Source of the DNA: Oceanospirillales bacterium
Lineage (GTDB): Bacteria; Pseudomonadota; Gammaproteobacteria; Pseudomonadales; Endozoicomonadaceae
NCBI GenBank assembly: GCA_004762125.1
Contig: SIHQ01000016.1
Location: 1 to 64,000, forward strand
DNA: 64,000 nt
Reading direction: 5' to 3'
Made by a program: the position numbers and the translations under genes. The notes under the pieces are model-generated. The model saw only the letters and a list, made by a program, of their open reading frames with translations, had not been told where the DNA came from and did not search any database. Position 1 is the stretch's first letter, and the number at the start of each line of letters is the position of its first letter. Shown piece after piece: positions 17,636-25,062 of this stretch.

Positions 17636-17959
17636 TTGCATTGCTGTGTAGAAATCCGTAATCCCGAGATCGACGGAAGCGTTTGGGGATTAACCATTGG
17701 CCGAAAGAACTGGCTCTTTGCCGATACGCCCAAAGGAGCAAAAGCCAGCGCCATGTATTACAGCCTGATCGAAAGCGCGAAAGCCAACGGTCTGGAGCCC
17801 TTCGACTACCTGAGTCGTATTTTGAAAGCACTGCCTTACGCTGACACCGTAGAGAAGTTGGAACAACTCCTACCTTGGGCAGTGAAGGCGACCGGGGTGC
17901 TTTCAAAAGTAACTGAATAAGGAAGGTGGAGCAACTACGTGGGTTTAATTGGCGCTTAC
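17636..17959 (+). mobile_element. IS66-family right-end remnant (TnpC C-terminus plus terminal repeat)
   Basis: From about 17660 to 17920 the plus strand encodes the IS66 TnpC C-terminal block: IGRKNWLFADTPKGA, YYSLIESAKANGLEP, a short helix, then LLPWAVK. The element appears to end at 17959 with GGCGCTTAC, matching the CGCTTAC end typical of IS66 inverted repeats. The rest of tnpC, tnpA and tnpB are missing, so this is a truncated scar. It ends 1 bp from the heptanucleotide repeat. Confidence 0.85.
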
Positions 17960-17960
17960 C

Positions 17961-18009
17961 TATCATCTATCATCTATCATCTATCATCTATCATCTATCA
18001 TCTATCATC
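17961..18009. repeat. Seven perfect tandem copies of a heptanucleotide (TATCATC)
   Basis: TATCATC is repeated seven times without mismatch from 17961 to 18009. On the minus strand the repeat supplies the last four codons and stop of the F-box gene. Because translation enters from the gene side and stops after fewer than two units, changes in copy number would not alter that protein. Confidence 0.95.
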
Positions 18010-20322
18010 TAATTGCGTTTCGGGGTTTGATTGGATCGCCTCATTCAATAATTTCAACGCACCTTTGACTCTCAGAAAGTTATCCGTTGAAGCTGCTTCA
18101 AGAAAAGCAGGACAATCTAGATATCTAAACATCGTCTTAAGTTCATCAAGTCGCCATTGATTTAGGTCTGAAGACGAAATCACTCCAGCAATCTGTTCTG
18201 CAATCTTAACAGCATTTACGTTAAGATAGTGATCATTAAAAAAACCCATGATGCAACAAAGATATTTTGGAGACCACGAACTCCTTTCTAAAGACAGTGT
18301 TTGCTTGCCTATTACTGTCTCCAAATTCACTAATTTTGAAATATCATAAAATGTTCGATACGAACTTTCATTGTAAAATTTGTAAATGCCAATCAGTGAA
18401 CATACTTGGGCTTCGGACAAATTATTCCTGACCAAATCAAACAAGTACTCCATGTGTGTCGTTACTAACTGATCGCACTTCGGGTAGGCAAAGAAGTGAT
18501 GAGTTAATAACATATTCAATATAGAATTCAGAATAAAACAGGTATCATCAAAATCTCTCTCCTCTTGTTGCCAGACTTTATCAACAGTTCTCACTATATT
18601 GAGGAGAAGAGTGTTATAGCGATAATCAAAACATACATGTCGCAGCATACAATAGAAAGAACAAAGTTCCTCCAGCCGCCACTCTTGCAATAAGGAAAGA
18701 GGGAAGTTCCTTTTACAACGCCGAGGTGATTTGACAGCCTTACGCAGTAATCGTATACACCCCATATTTACAGGTAGGCTCCCCAAATCTGCGGGAATTA
18801 CATTCGAAGTAGGGAGTATTTGCCTGAGGAATACTGTCCGACATTCTCCAATTTTGTCTCGCTCCAAAGGCTGAAATTGTTTGATTTCTTTCCTGCCCCA
18901 TGCCGATAGCGATGACTTCCAAACATCTGAAGTGATGGCTCGATTAAACCGACTACAGGTTCTGCGCAAAGCACAGAGGCGTTTCGGACAACAGTATGAA
19001 AAAATGCGTCCCAGCACCTCATCGGTTAGGTCCAATATATGAGGCGTCCTTTCGAAGGCGGTTGAGATCCAAGGTAACTGCTCATTTTTTATATGTGAAT
19101 TTTGAGCAATGCGTTCCAGCACCTCATCGGTTAGGTCCAATATATGAGGCGTCCTTTCGAAGGCGGTTGAGATCCAAGGTAACTGCTCATTTTTTATATG
19201 TGAATTTTGAGCAGTTACGATCCAAGTGCATATTTTCCCTATGGCTCTACAAGCTTCCTTAAAGCAGCTTCGTTCAGCATCAGCAGGTTCAGCCGTTTCT
19301 ATTGATGTCACTTCGAGCTTCTGATTACCTGACGGTCTCTGTGAAGCCAAGCGGTTTCTTACTGAACTTTCAGCTTGCGTCGAAACCGTTGAAACGACTG
19401 CCATTGATACCGATGCAGAAGCCTCTGTTCCTTTGGTTGTTGAATAATGAGACTCACTGACCACTCGCGAGGAAGTATCAGTATGGGTTACTTGCTTTGG
19501 CTGCCAGGTAATAGTTCCACCTTGGGTGCTGCTAACCGAAGCGGGACTGGGTTTGATCGTTAAAATATCAGTATCTAATTCCAAAATGACAGAACCATCA
19601 ATCCATTGTCGATTAATGATCCCAGTAGGCATCGGCGTAGGCGTCTGCAGTATTGGAGTTGCAGTGGAACTTTCCAGCAACTGAGTATCAATCCTGGTGC
19701 TCAGGGTAGGTGCGCCTTTATAGGTGGACGGCGTTATAAATTCAGGCGTTAGCAGGTGATCTACCTGAGCCGAAGTGGAGCCAATACTCTGGCTGACCCA
19801 GATGATGGTTTCGGCGATCCATTTCATGACTGGCATGGAGAAATAAACCAGTGCTGGTGTTTGATCTACCTGAGTAATCCCCGTGCTCAATGTAGCGGTC
19901 GGTTGAATTAAATCAAGCGGTAATGCCACTTCAACCTGAACAGCATTAATAGCAGGATCCCAAGCCGATAATTGAGGATCGTTCGTTTCTGCCTTCGCAA
20001 TTAATGCGTCTCTGATTTTTTTTGTGATATTGGCTGCTGGCTGGTAAGTGATACTGAGAGAATGAGACGTACGCACCACATTTGAAATCTGGTTTTTCAT
20101 CATGACGCAGGATAAATCAGGGTGGCAATCCGGGTTGTGTATCGCTGGCTGGTTACCCGCTTTTGTTTCAAAAACAGCATGATGACCATAAGCCTTGACG
20201 GCTATATCACCAATCTCACCCTCTAGCACCAGCGGCCCGGAAAGCTCGCCAAATATTTGGGCTGAAGCGACTTGGCACTGAACAGTCAGGGCTAATAATA
20301 TCGAAAGCAGAGGAAGATTCAT
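17998..20322 (-). CDS. Secreted F-box protein
   Basis: A 774-residue protein of an unusual kind. Residues 1-21 are a Sec signal peptide (LLSILLALTVQ core, cleavage after VASA). A Thr/Ser-rich region follows to about residue 350, with cysteine pairs near 66 and 72. Residues 371-405 and 406-440 are a nearly perfect tandem duplication. Residues 430-472 are an F-box: DLTDEVLGRIFSYC, then LCALRRTCSRFNRAI and DVWK, with the conserved L-P/T-x-E-V-L and C-x-x-F/W positions. The remaining 300 residues are helical, without clear repeats. F-boxes bind Skp1 in eukaryotic ubiquitin ligases, and bacteria with them usually export them as host-directed effectors. Here an N-terminal Sec signal suggests export first to the periplasm. 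The function is inferred. Confidence 0.8.
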   Translation of the reverse strand: MNLPLLSILLALTVQCQVASAQIFGELSGPLVLEGEIGDIAVKAYGHHAVFETKAGNQPAIHNPDCHPDLSCVMMKNQISNVVRTSHSLSITYQPAANITKKIRDALIAKAETNDPQLSAWDPAINAVQVEVALPLDLIQPTATLSTGITQVDQTPALVYFSMPVMKWIAETIIWVSQSIGSTSAQVDHLLTPEFITPSTYKGAPTLSTRIDTQLLESSTATPILQTPTPMPTGIINRQWIDGSVILELDTDILTIKPSPASVSSTQGGTITWQPKQVTHTDTSSRVVSESHYSTTKGTEASASVSMAVVSTVSTQAESSVRNRLASQRPSGNQKLEVTSIETAEPADAERSCFKEACRAIGKICTWIVTAQNSHIKNEQLPWISTAFERTPHILDLTDEVLERIAQNSHIKNEQLPWISTAFERTPHILDLTDEVLGRIFSYCCPKRLCALRRTCSRFNRAITSDVWKSSLSAWGRKEIKQFQPLERDKIGECRTVFLRQILPTSNVIPADLGSLPVNMGCIRLLRKAVKSPRRCKRNFPLSLLQEWRLEELCSFYCMLRHVCFDYRYNTLLLNIVRTVDKVWQQEERDFDDTCFILNSILNMLLTHHFFAYPKCDQLVTTHMEYLFDLVRNNLSEAQVCSLIGIYKFYNESSYRTFYDISKLVNLETVIGKQTLSLERSSWSPKYLCCIMGFFNDHYLNVNAVKIAEQIAGVISSSDLNQWRLDELKTMFRYLDCPAFLEAASTDNFLRVKGALKLLNEAIQSNPETQLDDR
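19006..19215. repeat. Tandem 105-bp duplication inside the F-box gene
   Basis: 19006-19110 and 19111-19215 are identical except for two bases (C/T at 19010 and 19115; A/G at 19109 and 19214). The unit is 35 codons, so the frame is kept. It includes the start of the F-box, giving one truncated F-box start followed by the complete F-box. The near identity implies a recent event. Confidence 0.95.
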
Positions 20323-20330
20323 AAATAATT

Positions 20331-20584
20331 CAGATGATAGTTTCGGCGATCCATTTCATGAATGACATGGAGAAATAAACCAGTGCTGGTGTTTGATCTA
20401 CCTGAGTAATCCCCGTGCTCAATGTAGCGGTTGGTTGAATTAAATCAAGCGGTAATGCCACTTCAACCTGAACAGCATTAATAGCAGGATCCCAACCCAA
20501 TAATTGAAGGTCGTTCGTTTCTGCCTTCGCAATTAATGCGTCTCTGATTTTTTTGTGGTATTGGCTGCTGGCTGGTAAGTGATA
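20331..20584 (-). pseudogene. Duplicated fragment of the F-box gene N-terminal region
   Basis: 20331-20584 repeats 19799-20053 with about a dozen substitutions and loss of one T in the T-run, which would shift the frame. It has no start or end of its own. It lies just upstream of the intact gene and runs directly into an IS5-like transposase fragment, so it looks like debris from an IS-mediated rearrangement or the remains of a second F-box paralogue. Confidence 0.88.
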
Positions 20585-20690
20585 ATCACATCATTTATTC
20601 AGCTATTCTAACGGATAAGGATACGATGGATGATGCTGTTATTGAGAATTTGTGTAAGCAAATAGAAGTCAATGTTTCTATGAGAAGCTG
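20579..20690 (+). mobile_element. IS5-family transposase internal fragment
   Basis: The plus strand encodes DNHIIYSAILTDKDTMDDAV and then IENLCKQIEVNVS, an internal block of IS5-group DDE transposases. The first 55 bp are nearly identical to 23379-23437, the other IS5 remnant. No ends or catalytic residues remain. Confidence 0.75.
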
Positions 20691-20735
20691 AAGAACGGGT
20701 ATCGTGAAGTACCTCTCTTCCTATCCCGATTATGC

Positions 20736-21140
20736 CTATTCAGATAGAGAGTTCCATACATAAAGATTTATATATTTTTCAGTAACTCTATTGACTATAG
20801 AATTAAGCAATTCATATGGAAATTCTGGGTTTTTTTTTGCATGTCGTAAAATAACATCTTTAAACACTGGACGAAGTTGTTTTCCGATATTTTCTAGAAG
20901 AATGCTGGATATCTTTGCTTGTTCTATCGTGGATTTTGATAATACATTACACTCGCTAAACGCAGAGAAAAAATATTCGACATGATGATTAATGATAGAA
21001 ATATCATCCCCATGTCTAAGTAAGTATGTTGGCGGTAATTTAAATGTACATTCTACTTTATGAATTGAATCGATATCTCCTGCAATTATTTGAAAGCTAA
21101 AAAAACATATCAAAAGTAATAAAAAGCACTTGAAACTCAT
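20736..21140 (-). CDS. Small secreted protein of unknown function
   Basis: A 134-residue protein with a strong Sec signal peptide (FKCFLLLLICFFSFQIIAG). The mature part of about 113 residues is rich in Ile, Ser and His, with two cysteines near residues 31 and 63. No family recognised. The start at 21140 was chosen because it begins the signal peptide and is preceded by GGGAAG; an upstream start at 21194 would add 18 residues and spoil the signal. Its promoter side touches an attC-like hairpin (21193-21230), so it could be a reversed integron cassette. Confidence 0.6.
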   Translation of the reverse strand: MSFKCFLLLLICFFSFQIIAGDIDSIHKVECTFKLPPTYLLRHGDDISIINHHVEYFFSAFSECNVLSKSTIEQAKISSILLENIGKQLRPVFKDVILRHAKKNPEFPYELLNSIVNRVTEKYINLYVWNSLSE

Positions 21141-21192
21141 CTTTTTTCTTCCCAATAATACTTTATTCAACACGCAGTATAGGTATATACGC

Positions 21193-21230
21193 ATAAGGAT
21201 AGATTATGCCCAGCCGCAATCTATCTTTAT
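21193..21230. other. attC-like hairpin, near copy of the one at 17241
   Basis: It shares ATAAGGATAGATT, then GCCCAGCCGCAATCT, with 17240-17268. The stem here is GATAGATT/AATCTATC around the same CCCAGC loop region, with base changes that keep pairing. Flanking core sites are degenerate (GTTAGCT at 21243-21249). Probably a decayed cassette boundary. Confidence 0.5.
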
Positions 21231-21265
21231 TCGATAGGAGTGGTTAGCTGCTCAACTGAAACTTT

Positions 21266-21502
21266 TCAATCCAACCTGAATTGCTCTGAAATTTTTCGGT
21301 TAATTTTCACTAATTCAACTTGAAAAATCATCGTTGAGTTAGCTGGAATATCAGGATAATTTTCGAGGTAGATGAAACCCGTCTGAAAAGAACGCTTACA
21401 CAGTTTGCAGAAGAAACGTTGAAATTTAGATGGAACCTTGCCATTGTTTACAACGGCTTCTGTTTTTGAACAATACGCGCAGGGTATTTCCACTGTCGCC
21501 AT
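21266..21502 (-). pseudogene. Chimeric remnant: IS1 InsA N-terminus fused to an FKBP-like tail
   Basis: The first 50 codons match InsA of IS1-family elements: MATVEIPCAYC, EAVVNNGK, QRFFCKLCKRSFQTGFIY, with the zinc-ribbon cysteine pairs. From about residue 53 the frame reads PDIPANSTMIFQVELVKI, which is the last strand of FKBP-type peptidyl-prolyl isomerases (compare the IPPNSTLVFDVELL ending of FkpA). The InsA helix-turn-helix and all of InsB are missing. Most likely a deletion joined an IS1 fragment to the end of a former FKBP gene; a product is doubtful. Both family matches are by eye. Confidence 0.65.
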
Positions 21503-21872
21503 GACAATCCAAAAAAAAGCGGGAAAAGGTACTCTATTCATAAAAGAATGGTAGCAGTCTGTATGCCTTGATCAACGTATTTGAAACATCACCGTAGATT
21601 ACAAGTTACGTTTTTTCAGTTCTTCACGCCAGAACACTATCAACTCTCTATAGCTGAAAAGATGTTTATCGTTTTCCAAAAGAACTGTGATTTTTCTATA
21701 TGAAGGTGAAAATCCAGAGGATACCAAATTGTTACATGGATTATGCATCAGTAATTTTTTCTGTTGATCTAAAGCTTCTCTTTTTAATGAAACAGCGCCG
21801 AACGCAATAATGACAACCAGCTTGTCAACGGTTGCGTATAAGAGCTGAAGGCTTAAGCCGTTATCTCTGTTT
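21503..21872. other. 370-bp stretch without a supported gene
   Basis: A 134-codon minus-strand frame (21599-22003) enters here from the end of the Ig/FN3 gene in another frame. It has a weak hydrophobic stretch and a charged end (FWREELKKRNL). It may be an old C-terminal extension cut off by a frameshift or simply chance; no family, start signal or homology is evident. Confidence 0.4.
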
Positions 21873-22946
21873 TTAATAATATGCAAACATGAGACTGATA
21901 AGTGATAGTACAGTAAAAGATCTTCCCCAGTTTGAAAGTGGAGCCAAGGCCGAAGATTGCTGATCACTGGCTTCCGTCGGTACAGTTGTACGCAACTGCT
22001 CATATTTCACATGTGAAACACTACTTCCAGCGTTTACATCAACGTATATAATGGGAGGCCGTATAGGGGCTAGTGTAAATTCTTCATCTGGATTAGAAAC
22101 AGTCGCGATGATACTGGTATCGACCACTGTATCGGTTGTACTGATATCGTTCATTATTCTGGTTGCTTTGATAATATTCAGCGTCACGGCTGTGGTGTCA
22201 CCCCTAACTGCCATCGTCACCACAGAACTATCACCATTTATCACATTTATATTGTCCACATTACTTCGTGGGATCACAATTAAGGTCAAACTCTGAATAG
22301 GCTCCGCGTAATTCACCGTATATTGTTGATATTCTTTATCAGGCAAATTTACTTGCGTAGTTGTCTGGTTCAGCGACTCGCCGTTGACTTCCACAAGGGT
22401 GACGATAAAAATAATATCAGGCTCTGCGTTAGTTAGATCAAGGCTAAAGGGTGGCTGCCACGAGATTTGAAAACTAGACTCTGTAAACTTAACAAGCTTT
22501 AAATCTTGCACTGCCTTCAATGGCTCTTGAATCAGCAGTTTTACTGTATTAGTTATAAAAAGGCCTGAGATCAGAGTACCCTCCCGAACTACAGCCAAAC
22601 AAATCATTTCCGAATTATCGTAAAAATAGTCATTGACTTTGGTATTAATTATCAATGCAGCCGGACCAAATACAGCCGGATCTGACAGCTGATAACGAGG
22701 GCGTGCTCTTAAACCAGGTTTATCAGTCGTTATTAGCCTGTTATTGATGCTCCAATCATAGGTGACAGTGGCAGTGGTGCTCAGAGGAGAATACACACAT
22801 GGGTACACGGCACGCTCTCCTAAAGCGATAATCTGATCACTAGGTGCTACTGTAAAGTTCGCTGGAATCGGGGCATAGCTCCCTGCCTTCGCGCCCTGTA
22901 TTAAGCACAGAGTAAGCGACAGTGCTGTTGCAATATACTTAAGCAC
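21873..22946 (-). CDS. Secreted protein with Ig-like and fibronectin type III domains
   Basis: A 357-residue protein with a Sec signal peptide (ATALSLTLCLIQGAKA, cleavage near residue 21). Residues 33-138 look like an immunoglobulin domain with the C-W-C pattern (C50 in YPCVY, W65 in YDWSIN, C116 in MICLAV). Residues 142-245 look like a fibronectin type III domain (SFQISWQPPF, then FIVTLVEVNG). A Thr/Val-rich, Pro-containing tail follows. The C-terminus, SFTVLSLISLMFAYY, is hydrophobic and could be a membrane anchor. Such domains mediate adhesion and protein contact and are common in animal surface proteins; in bacteria they occur in secreted enzymes and adhesins. No partner gene is evident. 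It lies between IS1 and IS5 remnants in the island. Confidence 0.72.
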   Translation of the reverse strand: MLKYIATALSLTLCLIQGAKAGSYAPIPANFTVAPSDQIIALGERAVYPCVYSPLSTTATVTYDWSINNRLITTDKPGLRARPRYQLSDPAVFGPAALIINTKVNDYFYDNSEMICLAVVREGTLISGLFITNTVKLLIQEPLKAVQDLKLVKFTESSFQISWQPPFSLDLTNAEPDIIFIVTLVEVNGESLNQTTTQVNLPDKEYQQYTVNYAEPIQSLTLIVIPRSNVDNINVINGDSSVVTMAVRGDTTAVTLNIIKATRIMNDISTTDTVVDTSIIATVSNPDEEFTLAPIRPPIIYVDVNAGSSVSHVKYEQLRTTVPTEASDQQSSALAPLSNWGRSFTVLSLISLMFAYY

Positions 22947-23058
22947 TTTCTTTCTCCCATTTGTTACTGTCTTAGTTTAGGTGAATGTGCTGGATATTAT
23001 AGAGTAGTTGAATTAAGGAGGTTGAATCTTTTCCAGTATGAAACGAATCTACAGTTAC

Positions 23059-23440
23059 CCCTGAAGAGCTGTATAGGTGTATCTACTCGGTCTTAACCTT
23101 GATGCAGGTTTCATCCATCCGCCAAGAAGTATTGCAAGGATTTATTGATTCGTTATTTGATCACTTTGGACCGGAACTTAAATGCCCGGATTATTCTCTG
23201 CTCAGTAAACGACTCAGTGATCTTGACATCAAGGCACCTCGTTACAGTAAGTCGAACTCAACGTCAGACGATAGTGTTGCCATTGACTCTACAGGGCTCA
23301 AACGATAAGGCCGAGATGAATGGCATCAAGAAAAACACAAGGTATCGAGTAAGCGAAGCTGGCGTAAAATGCACCTTGGTGTCGGTGATAATCACATCAT
23401 TTATTCAGCTACTCTAACAGATAAAGATACGATGGATGTT
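23059..23440 (+). pseudogene. IS5-family transposase remnant with internal stop
   Basis: A continuous match to IS5-group transposases on the plus strand: SVLTLMQVSSIRQEVLQGF, then PDYSLLSKRL, SVAIDSTGLKR, then after an in-frame TAA (23306-23308) GRDEWHQEKHKVSSKRSWRK, and DNHIIYSATLTDKDTMD. The first catalytic Asp is in AIDSTG. The start and the second half are missing. The last 55 bp recur at 20579. Confidence 0.88.
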
Positions 23441-23748
23441 GGTTGGTTCCCATGACGAGGTCTTGGGGAACAGTAATTGCCAGATGAAGACTGTCGATGA
23501 TGACTTCGCTGTATCCATTGCGGTGCCTGAGTTGTTGCGGGAAAAGTATGGCACCCGTGTAACGGTTGATCAGCTGGCTATCAGGAGCGACCGGCACGGT
23601 TATGTTCGTTTACTGCCTACCCTCCTCTTCAAATCCTTTGGGTATATACTTGTTCTGTTTGATGAGATTCTTGCGCTATTCGCCTGAATCACTGACACTT
23701 ATCAATCAATGAGCCAGTGATCAAACCTCATAATTCTTGGCGGTCTTA
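23441..23748. other. 308-bp right edge of the accessory island, unassigned
   Basis: A short plus-strand frame (23436-23687) and its antisense frame are open, but neither has a convincing start, family or composition. The stretch begins at the sharp end of IS5 homology and probably contains other mobile-element debris. It ends at the antiporter gene, where ordinary chromosome resumes. Confidence 0.5.
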
Positions 23749-24918
23749 ATGGAAAGTGGTTCTCTTTTATTTTCGTTTTTCCTGATTTTCAGCGGCGCGG
23801 CTGTACTTGCTTCAGTGGCGCTCTTTACCCGTCAACCTTTATTAGTCGCCTATATCGTGCTGGGAGCCATTCTTGGTCCTTATGGTATGGCGCTGGTTAC
23901 TGATACAAGTCTGCTGAATGATATTGCCCATGTGGGCATCATTTTTCTTCTGTTTTTGCTGGGGCTGGATATGCAGCCCTCTCATCTGGGAACATTACTG
24001 AAAAGAACCGCTACGGTCGGTTTGTTAAGTTCGATGATATTTGCTTTGACAGGGTATGGCATCGGTCTAGCTTTTGGGTTCACTCAGCAGGAAGCGTTGA
24101 TCACCGGCGCTACCATGATGTTTTCCAGTACCATCATTGGTATCAAGCTACTGCCAACAACGGTTCTGCATCATAAGCATACCGGCGAAGTCCTGGTCAG
24201 CCTTCTGCTACTTCAGGATTTGTTAGCGATTCTTGTGCTGCTATTGCTCTACAACCTTGAGGGTGGTTTTGCCAACAGTCAGTCGGATATTTTGATGGCC
24301 CTCGCCGCTTTGCCACTACTGATTATGGCCGCGTACTGTGCCGTTCGATTCGTTCTTCTTCCGTTAATGGCTCGCTTTGATCGCTTTCATGAGTATATGT
24401 TTCTACTGGCTATTGGTTGGTGTCTTGGTTTTGCCGAACTGGCCCACTCTCTCAATCTTTCCTATGAAATAGGCGCTTTTATTGCCGGTGTCAGTTTAGC
24501 TACCAGTCCTATTTCCCAGTACATAGCCATAAATTTGAAACCCCTGCGTGACTTCTTTTTGGTGTTGTTCTTCTTCTCCATTGGTGCCAGTTTCAATCTC
24601 GCGCTCTGGAACCAGGTCTGGATTCCATCACTGGTGTTGACGGCTGTTTGCATGCTGATCAAACCAGCGACTTTTGGTTTATTGCTTAAACGAAATGAAA
24701 GTAAATCAACGGCGTGGGAGGTTGGCTTTCGGTTGGGACAGACCAGTGAGTTTTCGATTCTTATTTCAGTGCTGGCTACGAGCCAGCTATTGATAGGCAG
24801 TGTTGCTGCTCATGTGATTCAGGCGACTGCGATTCTTACTCTGATATTTTCATCGTATATCGTTGTCTTTAATTTTGAGTCACCGATTGCTGTTTCGGAA
24901 AAGTTAAGAAGGGATTAA
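23749..24918 (+). CDS. CPA2-family cation:proton antiporter without RCK domain
   Basis: A membrane protein of about 389 residues that is almost entirely hydrophobic, with roughly 11-12 segments, of the Kef/CPA2 exchanger fold: YIVLGAILGPYG, FLLFLLGLDMQPSHL, SYEIGAFIAGVSLA, RLGQTSEFSIL. Unlike the gene at 4154 it has no TrkA-N/RCK regulatory domain. It would exchange Na+ or K+ for H+ at the inner membrane. The ATG at 23749 was chosen; a TTG four codons earlier is also open and neither has a good ribosome-binding site. A convergent sohB follows. Confidence 0.88.
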   Translation: MESGSLLFSFFLIFSGAAVLASVALFTRQPLLVAYIVLGAILGPYGMALVTDTSLLNDIAHVGIIFLLFLLGLDMQPSHLGTLLKRTATVGLLSSMIFALTGYGIGLAFGFTQQEALITGATMMFSSTIIGIKLLPTTVLHHKHTGEVLVSLLLLQDLLAILVLLLLYNLEGGFANSQSDILMALAALPLLIMAAYCAVRFVLLPLMARFDRFHEYMFLLAIGWCLGFAELAHSLNLSYEIGAFIAGVSLATSPISQYIAINLKPLRDFFLVLFFFSIGASFNLALWNQVWIPSLVLTAVCMLIKPATFGLLLKRNESKSTAWEVGFRLGQTSEFSILISVLATSQLLIGSVAAHVIQATAILTLIFSSYIVVFNFESPIAVSEKLRRD

Positions 24919-24990
24919 CTCGTAAGATAGTGGTACTACCAGTACTTAGGCTGGGCTAGCAAAACGTAACATGACAAATACATATTAATT

Positions 24991-25028
24991 GCAGGTTGGA
25001 TTAAAAACAAAGTTCTAACCCAACCTGC
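24991..25028. terminator. Nested inverted repeats between convergent genes
   Basis: GCAGGTTGG/CCAACCTGC (9 bp, 24991-24999 and 25020-25028) is enclosed by AGTACTTAG at 24941-24949 and CTAAGTACT at 25030-25038. Probably a bidirectional terminator, though the loop is long and no T-run follows. Confidence 0.5.
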
Positions 25029-25062
25029 TCTAAGTACTAATGAAACGTGCTCATTAAAAGAA

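Noticed and set aside
17464-17661. Frames on both strands before the IS66 remnant, one with a C-x2-CG and IAF-like end on the minus strand
   Set aside because: The short C-terminal fragment vaguely resembles IS91-type zinc ends, but too few residues remain to call an element.
17961-18009. Heptamer array as a phase-variation switch for the F-box gene
   Set aside because: The gene enters the array from its 3' end and stops within the first two units, so gain or loss of units further on leaves the protein unchanged.
17961-19215. Tandem repeats as a CRISPR array
   Set aside because: The repeats are direct and contiguous, without unique spacers, and no cas gene is present.
18996-19262. Plus-strand reading frame with an internal protein repeat
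   Set aside because: It is the antisense shadow of the 105-bp duplication in the F-box gene and has no start signal.
23436-23687. 83-codon frame after the IS5 remnant
   Set aside because: A phrase like VPELLREKYGTRVTV recalls a SpoVT/AbrB or toxin-antitoxin protein, but the rest does not fit and there is no ribosome-binding site.
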